In this document: one piece after another, positions 8,018 through 17,207 of the stretch
Layout of the letters: every line of letters begins with the position of its first letter
How positions within the stretch are numbered: the first letter of the stretch is position 1
From: Proteobacteria bacterium UBA2363
Lineage (GTDB): Bacteria; Pseudomonadota; Gammaproteobacteria; Xanthomonadales; UBA2363
Direction of reading: 5' to 3'
Assembly (NCBI GenBank): GCA_002344355.1
Contig: DDTN01000051.1
Span: 1 to 64,000 of the forward strand
Length of the DNA: 64,000 nt
The notes under the pieces: model-generated
What the model was told of the DNA's origin: nothing
The model's input: the letters and a program-made list of their open reading frames with translations, nothing else
Databases searched by the model: none
Program-made: the position numbers and the translations under genes

Positions 8018-9712
8018 TCAGGCCGGCTTCGCCTCGATGCGCTTGGTGATGATCCACTGCTGGAGCAGACCGAGCGCGCCGTTGGTGGTCCAGTACAGCA
8101 CCAGGCCGGCCGGGAAGAAGGCGAACATCACCGAGAACAGGATCGGCATGATCTGGAAGATGCGCTTCTGGATCGGATCCATGCCCGGGCTGGGCGACAG
8201 CTTCTGGGTCAGCCACATGGTCAGGCCGTTGAGCACCGGCAGCACGAAGTAGGGATCGCGCGCCGACAGGTCCTGGATCCACAGGAAGAACGGCGCCTGG
8301 CGCAGCTCGACCGACTCCAGCAGGACCCAGTACAGGGCGATGAACACGGGGATCTGCAGGAGGATCGGCAGGCAGCCGCCGAGCGGGTTGATCTTCTCCT
8401 TCTTGTACAGCTCCATCATCGCCATGTTCATCTTCTGGCGGTCGTCGCCGTAGCGCTCCTTGAGCTGCACCAGGCGCGGCTGCAGCTTGCGCATCTTGGC
8501 CATCGAGCGGTACTGGGCCTCGGACAGCTTGTAGAACAGCAGCTTGATGAGCAGGGTGACCAGGATGATCGCCAGGCCCCAGTTGCCGACCAGCCGGTAG
8601 AACTTGTCCAGCGCCCAGAACAGCGGCTTGGCCAGGAACGTGAAGATGCCGTAGTCGACGGTCAGCTCCAGGCCGGGCGCGACGTCCGGCAGGACGTTCT
8701 GCAGCTTCGGGCCGACCCACAGGCGGGCGCTGTCGACGTGCTCGCCGCCCGGCGCGATCCGGGTGGCGGCGGCGATCTGGCGGATCAGGAAGCGGTTCGG
8801 CGGCACCGGCTGGGTGCTGAAGTCGTTGGCCTGCGCCGGGTCCGGGATCCACGCGGCGAAGAAGTAGTGCTGCAGCAGGCCGGTCCAGCCGCCGGTGACC
8901 GTGCGGTTCAGCGGCTTGCCGGCGAAATCGTCGAACTGCCGCTTCTCGAAGCGTTCCTCGGGGCTGTACCAGGCGGCGCCATGGAAGGTGATGGCGGTGG
9001 CGTCGGTGAACGAGAAGCCGGTCGAGGTGCGCATCGGCACCCGCTGCAGCTGCCGGTAGACACTGCCGGTCCAGGGCTCGCTGCCCTGGTTGCGGATCTC
9101 GTGGCGGACTTCGACGGCGTAGTCGCCGCGGCGCAGCACGAACAGCTTGGTGACCTCCAGGCCGTTGTCGCCGCGCCAGCTCAGCGGCACCGTCACGTGG
9201 TCGCCCTGCAGCGTGTAGCGGTCGGCCTCGGCCTGCCACACGGCGGTGTGGTCGGGCGCGGGACCGCTGGCGCTGACCAGGCCGGTCTGGGCATGGAACA
9301 GGCGGGCCGGATCGTCGCTGAGCAGCTCGACGGGCTGTCGGGAGCGCTGGGTCTGCGGGTAGTCGAGCAGCTCGGCGCTGACGATGCTGCCGCCACGGGC
9401 GTCGATCACCAGCCGCAGGACGTCGGTCTCGACGGTGACCCGGCGCGCCGTGCCGGTGGCGGCGGTGTCGCCGCCGGGAACCGCGGCCGGTACCGCATCC
9501 GCGGCGGCCGGTGCGCTCGGCAGGTCGGCCGCGACCGCTGCGGGCGCCGCGGGCACGGTGGGGTCGGGCGGTGTCGACGGCTGGCCGTCGGCGGCGGTGG
9601 CGACGACCGGATCCCGCGGCGGCGGCGGCGCGTTGAAGTCGGTCCAGGCCTGCCACAGCAGGTAGGCGCCGAGCAGCCAGGCGATGAAGAGCAGGGGGCG
9701 GAAATTCTGCAT
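8018..9712 (-). CDS. yidC: Membrane protein insertase YidC
   Basis: Inner-membrane insertase/chaperone that works alone or with SecYEG, 564 residues. The layout is that of the Gram-negative form. An N-terminal TM helix (FRPLLFIAWLLGAYLLWQAW, residues 4-23) is followed by an Ala/Pro-rich linker, the large periplasmic beta-supersandwich P1 domain (about 60-340), then five C-terminal TM helices with the conserved cytoplasmic hairpin (RSMAKMRKLQPRLVQLKERY). It ends in a basic tail. The ATG at 9712 is chosen because it starts MQNFRPLLF directly before the first TM helix; an in-frame ATG at 9766 would add 18 charged residues. It lies downstream of rpmH-rnpA. No yidD-like reading frame fits in the 88 bases between rnpA and yidC. 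Confidence 0.97.
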   Translation of the reverse strand: MQNFRPLLFIAWLLGAYLLWQAWTDFNAPPPPRDPVVATAADGQPSTPPDPTVPAAPAAVAADLPSAPAAADAVPAAVPGGDTAATGTARRVTVETDVLRLVIDARGGSIVSAELLDYPQTQRSRQPVELLSDDPARLFHAQTGLVSASGPAPDHTAVWQAEADRYTLQGDHVTVPLSWRGDNGLEVTKLFVLRRGDYAVEVRHEIRNQGSEPWTGSVYRQLQRVPMRTSTGFSFTDATAITFHGAAWYSPEERFEKRQFDDFAGKPLNRTVTGGWTGLLQHYFFAAWIPDPAQANDFSTQPVPPNRFLIRQIAAATRIAPGGEHVDSARLWVGPKLQNVLPDVAPGLELTVDYGIFTFLAKPLFWALDKFYRLVGNWGLAIILVTLLIKLLFYKLSEAQYRSMAKMRKLQPRLVQLKERYGDDRQKMNMAMMELYKKEKINPLGGCLPILLQIPVFIALYWVLLESVELRQAPFFLWIQDLSARDPYFVLPVLNGLTMWLTQKLSPSPGMDPIQKRIFQIMPILFSVMFAFFPAGLVLYWTTNGALGLLQQWIITKRIEAKPA

Positions 9713-9800
9713 GGGTCGGAGGCAGCCGGCACGGCCCGGGCGGATTCGCGCGGACGGGATGGACAAAGAATCGGGATTGTCGCGGTTCGCGACGGGGGGA

Positions 9801-10151
9801 TCAACGGACCTGGGCTTTCCAAAGCGCCAGCAGGTCCGCCCAGACCTCGGCCCGGGGGGCGTGCGCGGCTTCCGGACGGGCGGTCACGACGACGTCGATG
9901 GCGGGCAGATCCCGCCAGTGCAGGCGGAAGGCCTCGCGGACCTGCCTGCGCAGGCGGTTGCGGACCACGGCCCGCCGGTCGATGCGGCGGCTGACGGCCA
10001 TGCCGAGGCGGGGGTGATCGAGACCGTTGTCCGCCACCACCAGTCGGAAGTAGCGGGAACCGCGGCGGTGTCCGGCGGCGAAGACGCGGTCGAACTGGGC
10101 CTTGCCGCTGAGGCGCGCGGCGCGCGGCAGCGTGGCCGCGCCCGCGGTCAT
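9801..10151 (-). CDS. rnpA: Ribonuclease P protein component
   Basis: Protein subunit of RNase P, which processes the 5' end of tRNA precursors together with the rnpB RNA. It has 116 residues, the normal size. It carries the RNR box VVRNRLRRQVREAFR (near residues 62-76), preceded by LGMAVSRRIDRRA. The ATG at 10151 gives MTAGAATLPRAARLSGKAQF, matching the family N terminus; the frame runs further upstream but through rpmH. It lies 14 bases downstream of rpmH and is almost certainly co-transcribed with it. Confidence 0.95.
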   Translation of the reverse strand: MTAGAATLPRAARLSGKAQFDRVFAAGHRRGSRYFRLVVADNGLDHPRLGMAVSRRIDRRAVVRNRLRRQVREAFRLHWRDLPAIDVVVTARPEAAHAPRAEVWADLLALWKAQVR

Positions 10152-10165
10152 GATCCCGGGCGGGA

Positions 10166-10300
10166 TCAGGGAATCAGGCGCTTGCGGCCCTTGGCACGGC
10201 GGGCGGACAGGACCTTGCGGCCGTCGGCCGTGGCCATCCGCGCACGGAAGCCGTGGGTGCGGGCGCGCTTGAGGTTGCTGGGCTGGAAAGTGCGTTTCAT
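10166..10300 (-). CDS. rpmH: 50S ribosomal protein L34
   Basis: The 44-residue L34 protein of the large ribosomal subunit. The sequence MKRTFQPSNLKRARTHGF at the N terminus and KVLSARRAKGRKRL at the C terminus are diagnostic. It is the first gene of rpmH-rnpA-(yidC) and divergent from dnaA, the classic arrangement left of the origin. A good sigma70 promoter lies 35-65 bases upstream (separate entry). Confidence 0.98.
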   Translation of the reverse strand: MKRTFQPSNLKRARTHGFRARMATADGRKVLSARRAKGRKRLIP

Positions 10301-10335
10301 CGCGGCATACCACTGGCTTGGAGCAAAGGGCGCGC

Positions 10336-10365
10336 ATTCTATCCGGAGCCGGCCGGCGCGGTCAA
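10336..10365 (-). promoter_or_regulatory. Sigma70 promoter of rpmH-rnpA
   Basis: Read on the minus strand: TTGACC (-35, bases 10360-10365), an 18-base spacer, then TAGAAT (-10, bases 10336-10341). This is the best consensus match in the origin block and points into rpmH, leaving a leader of about 30 bases. Confidence 0.75.
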
Positions 10366-10442
10366 ACCGCCGCCGCGGCGAGGTCCGCGCCGGGGTACAC
10401 TCGCGCTCCCCCTGGACCTGCGAGCGAGCGCCCCGACCCGCC

Positions 10443-11783
10443 ATGGCCGACCTTTGGCAACGCTGCCTGCGCCGCCTCGAAGGCGAGATCAGCGCCGAGG
10501 ACCTGCATACCTGGCTGTCGCCGCTGCAGGCCGACCTGGCCGGCTCGACGCTGACCCTGTACGCCGCCAACGTGTACGTGGCCGAGCGGGTGGAGAAGCA
10601 CTTCGCCGAACGCATCGGCGAGCTCGGCGGCGACCTGCGGGGCGGCCCGGTGGCGGTCAGGATCAAGGTCGGGATGCGGCCCAGCCCGGCCGGCGAGGCG
10701 GCGACCCCGCCGGCGGCGGCCGGCAACGGCGCGGTTCCGGCGTCGCCCAGGGAGGGCGGCGTGGAAAGCAACGTCGACCCGCGCTACACCTTCGACAACT
10801 TCGTCGAGGGCAAGTCCAACGAGCTCGGCAAGGCGGCCGCGCTGCAGATCGCCCTGCAGCCGGGCGAGGTCTACAACCCCCTGCTGCTGTACGGCGGCAC
10901 CGGCCTGGGCAAGACCCACCTGCTGCATGCCGCCGGCAACCTGATCCGCCAGAACCGTCCGGACGCCACGGTCGTCTACCAGCGCTCCGAGCAGTTCGTC
11001 AGCGGCATGATCCGCGCCCTGCGCAGCAACCGCATGGACGACTTCAAGCGGCAGTTCCGCAGCGTCGACGCCCTGCTGATCGACGACATCCAGTTCTTCG
11101 CGGGCAAGGACCGCACCCAGGAGGAGTTCTTCCATACCTTCAACGCCCTGTTCGAGGGCAAGCAGCAGATCGTGCTGACCTGCGACCGTTACCCCAAGGA
11201 AGTGGACGGCCTGGAGCCGCGCCTGAAGAGCCGCTTCGGCTGGGGGCTGAACGTCGCCATCGAGCCGCCCGATTTCGAGACCCGGGTGAGCATCCTGATG
11301 GCGAAGGCGCAGTCCCTGCAGACCCAGTTGCCGGACGAGGTGGCGATGCTGATCGCCCGGCGCATGCGCTCCAACGTGCGCGAGCTGGAGGGCGCGCTGC
11401 ACACCCTGTCGGCGCGTTCCAACCTCAGTGGCCGGCCGGTGACGCTGGCGTTCGCCCAGGAGGCGCTGCGCGACCACCTCAGCGTGCAGGAGCGTCTGGT
11501 CAGCATCGGCAACATCCAGAAGACCGTGGCGGACTACTACGGGCTGCGCCAGAGCGACATGACCTCCGAGCGCCGGCAGCGTTCGGTGGTGCGGCCCCGG
11601 CAGATGGCGATGGCCCTGGCCAAGGAACTGACCGAGCACAGCCTGCCGGAGATCGGAGACGGGTTCGGCGGCCGCGACCACACGACGGTGCTGCACGCCT
11701 GCCGGGTGATGCGCAAGCTGGTGGAAACCGACGGGAAGATGCGCGAGGACTGGGATAAGCTGATCCGCGCGCTAACCGGTTGA
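10443..11783 (+). CDS. dnaA: Chromosomal replication initiator protein DnaA
   Basis: Origin-binding AAA+ ATPase that opens oriC and recruits the DnaB helicase, 446 residues. Domain I (about 1-85) starts MADLWQRCLRRLEGEISAED. A Pro/Ala-rich linker follows, then the AAA+ core with FVEGKSNELG, Walker A GGTGLGKTHLLH (near 150), Walker B ALLIDDIQFF (near 212) and sensor region FGWGLNVAIEPPDFETR. Domain IV (from about 345) carries the DnaA signature GGRDHTTVLHACR for DNA binding. The ATG at 10443 is the family start; the frame is open far upstream. A -10-like TACACT lies at 10396-10401. The gene is divergent from rpmH and followed by a candidate oriC and dnaN. Confidence 0.98.
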   Translation: MADLWQRCLRRLEGEISAEDLHTWLSPLQADLAGSTLTLYAANVYVAERVEKHFAERIGELGGDLRGGPVAVRIKVGMRPSPAGEAATPPAAAGNGAVPASPREGGVESNVDPRYTFDNFVEGKSNELGKAAALQIALQPGEVYNPLLLYGGTGLGKTHLLHAAGNLIRQNRPDATVVYQRSEQFVSGMIRALRSNRMDDFKRQFRSVDALLIDDIQFFAGKDRTQEEFFHTFNALFEGKQQIVLTCDRYPKEVDGLEPRLKSRFGWGLNVAIEPPDFETRVSILMAKAQSLQTQLPDEVAMLIARRMRSNVRELEGALHTLSARSNLSGRPVTLAFAQEALRDHLSVQERLVSIGNIQKTVADYYGLRQSDMTSERRQRSVVRPRQMAMALAKELTEHSLPEIGDGFGGRDHTTVLHACRVMRKLVETDGKMREDWDKLIRALTG

Positions 11784-11985
11784 CGGCCTGTGGATGAGCT
11801 GTGCTGGAATCGCCCGCGGCGATCCGTGCACAGGGCGGACACAGCCCCGCGCACCGGTCTGTGCACAGGGAGAAACGCGCCATCTAGTTGATTGGAAAAG
11901 GTTTTTCCAGGTTTTCCCGGTCTGGGGGCCAGACCAACAACAACAGAACATCAACAAGCATTACAGCAGTCCTGAGGGCCACCCG
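11784..11985. other. Candidate chromosomal origin of replication (oriC), dnaA-dnaN intergenic region
   Basis: A 202-bp gap between dnaA and dnaN, noticeably AT-richer in its second half than its surroundings. DnaA-box-like sites include TGTGGATGA at 11789-11797 (one mismatch to TGTGGATAA) and the CTGTGCACAG palindrome at 11859-11868 with a near copy CCGTGCACAG at 11824-11833 (each about two mismatches). An AT-rich stretch (11881-11970) contains GGAAAA/TTTTCC arms (11894-11908) and a perfect inverted repeat GGTCTGG/CCAGACC (11919-11935, 3-base loop). The dnaA-dnaN gap is, from memory, the origin in Xanthomonas. Only one box is close to consensus, so the exact boundaries are inferred. The dnaN promoter must also lie here. 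Confidence 0.65.
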
Positions 11986-13086
11986 ATGCGATTCCAGATT
12001 CAGCGCGAAGCCATCCTCAAGCCGCTGCAGGCGGTGGTCGGCGTGGTCGAGAAGCGGCAGACCCTGCCTGTGCTGTCCAACCTGCTGGTATCGGTGACCG
12101 CAGGGCGGGTGGCTTTCACCGGCACCGACCTGCAGCTCGAGATGGTCGCCCAGGCCGGGGTGGAGGGCGGCCAGGACGGCGAAGTGACGGTGCCGGCGCG
12201 GAAGCTGTTCGACATTTGCAAGGCCCTGCCCGAAGGCGCGCCGATCCATGTCGAGCAGCAGGGCGAACGCGTCGTGGTCAAGGCCGGGCGCAGCCGCTTC
12301 GTCCTGGCCACCTTGCCGGCCAGCGAGTTCCCGGCGCTGGAGAATCGCGAGGCGGTGGACAGCCTGACGCTGGGCCAGGGCAGCCTCAAGGAACTGATCG
12401 ACCGGGTGGCCTTCGCCATGGCCATCCAGGACGTCCGGTTCTACCTGAACGGAATGCTGTTCGACGTCCGGGGCGACAGCCTGCGGGCGGTCGCCACCGA
12501 CGGCCACCGGCTGGCCATGTGCGAAGCGGCGCTGCCGGATCGCGAGGGTTCCGACCGGCAGATCCTTCTGCCACGCAAGGCGGTACTGGAGCTGCAGCGC
12601 CTGCTGGAGAACGTCGACGAGCCGGTGACCCTGGAGCTGGGCCGGAGCCATCTGCGGGTGCGGCGCCAGGACGTGGTGTTCACCTCCAACCTGATCGACG
12701 GCCGGTTCCCGGATTACGAGGCGGTCATGCCGGTCGGCGCCGACAAGCAGGTGACGGTCGAGCGGGAAGCCTTGCGGGATGCCCTGGGCCGTGCCGCGAT
12801 CCTGTCCAACGAGAAGTACCGGGGGGTCCGCCTGGAGGTCGGCAACGGCCAGCTGCGGGTGGTTGCGCACAACGCGGAGCAGGAAGAGGCGGTCGAGGAG
12901 CTCGAGGCGCAGGCGAACGCCGAGGGCCTGCAGATCTCGTTCAACGTCAATTACGTGCTGGAGGCGCTGGGCGCCTTGCGTGGCGTGCGGATCGCCCTGC
13001 GCCTGCGCGACGGCAATTCGAGCTGCCTGATCTCCGACGCCGAGGACGACCGGTCCCGGCACGTGATCATGCCGATGCGGATGTGA
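11986..13086 (+). CDS. dnaN: DNA polymerase III beta sliding clamp
   Basis: Ring-shaped processivity clamp of the replicase, 366 residues, identical in length to E. coli DnaN. The N terminus is MRFQIQREAILKPLQAV, with the hallmark KRQTLPVLSNLLV near residue 24. The third domain ends with DDRSRHVIMPMRM, the typical C-terminal clamp motif. The reading frame extends back to 11794, but the ATG at 11986 is the family start, preceded by CTGAGGGCC. It lies downstream of the candidate oriC and 64 bases before recF. Confidence 0.97.
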   Translation: MRFQIQREAILKPLQAVVGVVEKRQTLPVLSNLLVSVTAGRVAFTGTDLQLEMVAQAGVEGGQDGEVTVPARKLFDICKALPEGAPIHVEQQGERVVVKAGRSRFVLATLPASEFPALENREAVDSLTLGQGSLKELIDRVAFAMAIQDVRFYLNGMLFDVRGDSLRAVATDGHRLAMCEAALPDREGSDRQILLPRKAVLELQRLLENVDEPVTLELGRSHLRVRRQDVVFTSNLIDGRFPDYEAVMPVGADKQVTVEREALRDALGRAAILSNEKYRGVRLEVGNGQLRVVAHNAEQEEAVEELEAQANAEGLQISFNVNYVLEALGALRGVRIALRLRDGNSSCLISDAEDDRSRHVIMPMRM

Positions 13087-13150
13087 GCCGCGGCGGCGAC
13101 CTTGCGCCAGCGCCGCCGGGCGCCAGGCACGCCGGCATCGCCGGAGTCCC

Positions 13151-14236
13151 ATGAAGGTCGAGCTGCTGCGTGTCGACGGGTTGCGAAGCCTGGTTGCCGC
13201 GGATCTGACCCTGGACGCGGGCTTCAATCTGCTGGTGGGCGGCAATGGCGCCGGCAAGACCAGCCTCGTCGAGGCATTGCACCTGTGTGGGCACGGGCGT
13301 TCGTTCCGCAGCGCCACGCCCGACGCCCTGATCGGCCACGACGCCCCGGGCTTCAGCATCTTCGTGCGTTTCCAGGACGCCCAGGGCAGGGCCCGGCAGC
13401 TTGGCCTGGGCCGTACGCCGGGCACCTGGTCGCTCAGGCTGGATGGAGACCCGGTGTCCCTGCTGTCGGATTGCATCCAACCCTTCGCGGTGGTGTCGAT
13501 CGAGCCTGAGGCCTGCGGTCTGGTTTCCGGCCCCGGCGAGGGGCGGAGGCGATTCCTGGACTGGCTGCTGTTCCACGTGGAACCGGACTTCACGGCCGTC
13601 GCCCGTCGCTACCAGCGGGCGCTGAAGCAGCGGAACGCCGGCTTGCGGGCTGGCGCTGGTGGCCCGGAGCTGCTCGCCTGGGAGCAGGAGATGGCGGCGT
13701 CCGGCGGTGCGATCGACGTCTGGCGCCGGCAGGCCGTGGACCAGCTCCAGGCACCGATGGTCGAGGCGCTGGAGGCCGTTCTGCCGTCGCTGGGCGACTG
13801 CTCTTTGACCTATCGTCGGGGTTGGCCGGCAGAGATGGGTCTGCTGGAGGCCCTGGAGGAGGGCAGGGGTTCCGATCGGGAGCGTGGCTTCAGCCAGCGC
13901 GGGCCGCACCGCGGCGACTGGCGCCTGCGCCTGCCTGGCGCCCTGGAGCAGCAGGATCTGTCCCGGGGGCAGACCAAGCTGGCCTCGGTCTGCGCACACC
14001 TGGCCCAGGCCGCGGTGCTTCGACAGCGCCTTGGGGCCTGGCCCCTGTTCGCCTGCGACGACCTCGGATCCGAGCTGGATCCCGTCCATTTGGGGCGGGT
14101 GCTGGCCTGGCTGCAGGCGACCGGTGCGCAGGTGGTGCTGACCCTGACCCATCTGGATGCACGGTGGGATGCCTGGCGCCAGCAGTCCAGCAGGGTGTTC
14201 CACGTGGAACAGGGCCGGGTCCGGCCGCTGCTATAA
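13151..14236 (+). CDS. recF: DNA replication and repair protein RecF
   Basis: SMC-like ATPase that loads RecA at gaps together with RecO and RecR, 361 residues (normal size). Walker A is GGNGAGKTSLVEALHLCG (near residue 31), followed by GRSFR. The ABC-type signature region is SRGQTKLASVCAHLAQA (near 272), and Walker B is PLFACDDLGSELDP (near 298). Unusually, the coding sequence contains two copies of TTCCACGTGGAA, at 13571-13582 and 14198-14209, both read in frame as Phe-His-Val-Glu; these are parS-like sites (separate entries). The last codons overlap the gyrB -10 box (TATAAT at 14232-14237 includes the stop TAA). Confidence 0.96.
   Translation: MKVELLRVDGLRSLVAADLTLDAGFNLLVGGNGAGKTSLVEALHLCGHGRSFRSATPDALIGHDAPGFSIFVRFQDAQGRARQLGLGRTPGTWSLRLDGDPVSLLSDCIQPFAVVSIEPEACGLVSGPGEGRRRFLDWLLFHVEPDFTAVARRYQRALKQRNAGLRAGAGGPELLAWEQEMAASGGAIDVWRRQAVDQLQAPMVEALEAVLPSLGDCSLTYRRGWPAEMGLLEALEEGRGSDRERGFSQRGPHRGDWRLRLPGALEQQDLSRGQTKLASVCAHLAQAAVLRQRLGAWPLFACDDLGSELDPVHLGRVLAWLQATGAQVVLTLTHLDARWDAWRQQSSRVFHVEQGRVRPLL
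13569..13584. other. parS-like ParB-binding palindrome 1 (inside recF)
   Basis: TGTTCCACGTGGAACC, containing the perfect 14-bp palindrome GTTCCACGTGGAAC. This agrees with the parS consensus TGTTNCACGTGAAACA/TGTTCCACGTGGAACA known for chromosomal ParB in Bacillus and Pseudomonas, and the 14-bp core equals the Pseudomonas form. It lies about 1.6 kb right of the candidate oriC, where parS sites cluster in most bacteria. parA and parB are not in this window. Confidence 0.82.
14196..14211. other. parS-like ParB-binding palindrome 2 (end of recF, upstream of gyrB)
   Basis: TGTTCCACGTGGAACA, a perfect 16-bp palindrome and full match to the parS consensus. It sits 627 bp from the first copy, in the last codons of recF, and ends 20 bases before the gyrB -10 box. 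ParB bound here would lie over or against the -35 region of that promoter. Confidence 0.87.
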
Positions 14237-14237
14237 T
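14232..14237 (+). promoter_or_regulatory. -10 element of gyrB
   Basis: A perfect TATAAT spanning the recF stop codon. No TTGACA-like box is present 16-18 bases upstream (bases 14208-14215 read AACAGGGC); the space is taken by the right end of the parS-like palindrome. The leader to the gyrB ATG would be about 205 bases. Confidence 0.65.
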
Positions 14238-14447
14238 CGGGCGGCGCCACGACGACCCGCCCGCCCCGATCGCCCGGGGCGAGCCACGATGCGGTCGCCC
14301 GCCGCCAGACCCGGCCCTGGCGGGCCGCTTCGGGTGTCCCGGACACGGCATCGCGGGCTGTGGAAAACCAGGGGCCCCGGCCCGGCTACGGCACCCCGTG
14401 CCGGGCCAGCCGACCCCACCGACGCTGAAACCAGGACCGCCCAGGGC

Positions 14448-16856
<2,409 letters not shown>

Positions 16857-16961
16857 CGCACCGGCATCCGGCCGGCGCGGCTCGAGTCGTTGCGGCCGCG
16901 CCCGTCCGGGGCACGGCTCGCAACCTGCGCCCGGGCCTCCTGCCCCGGGCGTTCGCGGCTT

Positions 16962-16984
16962 CCGGCCTGCCACCGGCAGGCCGG
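16962..16984. terminator. Candidate gyrB transcription terminator hairpin
   Basis: Perfect 10-bp stem CCGGCCTGCC (16962-16971) / GGCAGGCCGG (16975-16984) with a 3-base loop, about 105 bases after the gyrB stop and preceded by another hairpin. No poly-T tract follows, so the terminator role is inferred. Confidence 0.5.
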
Positions 16985-17166
16985 CCGGCCCTTCGGGCCA
17001 CCGCCGCCTGACGTTGCCGGGCACCAGGCCGATCGCCGGGTGCCCCGGCGCTCGGCCAGACAGCCGCCCGGAGGGTGCCCGCGCGGTTGAACCGTGCCCA
17101 GGCCGGTGGCCCAGGACCGCTCTGCAGGCGATGCCGGCACGCCCCGCTGTCGTGCCGACGGCTGGC

Positions 17167-17172
17167 TATACT
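17167..17172 (+). promoter_or_regulatory. -10 element upstream of the transglutaminase-7TM gene
   Basis: TATACT, 35 bases before the ATG at 17208. No clear -35 box. Confidence 0.5.
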
Positions 17173-17207
17173 CGCTACGGCCCAGGGAGAGGACCGGAAG
17201 GCGAACC

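Larger units (their letters stand above)
16857..17207. other. 351-bp intergenic region after gyrB
   Basis: No coding region was recognised. The first half holds GC-rich inverted repeats: CGCCCGGG/CCCGGGCG at 16928-16951 and the stronger CCGGCCTGCC/GGCAGGCCGG at 16962-16984. The distal part holds the promoter and leader of the next gene (-10 TATACT at 17167-17172). Confidence 0.6.
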
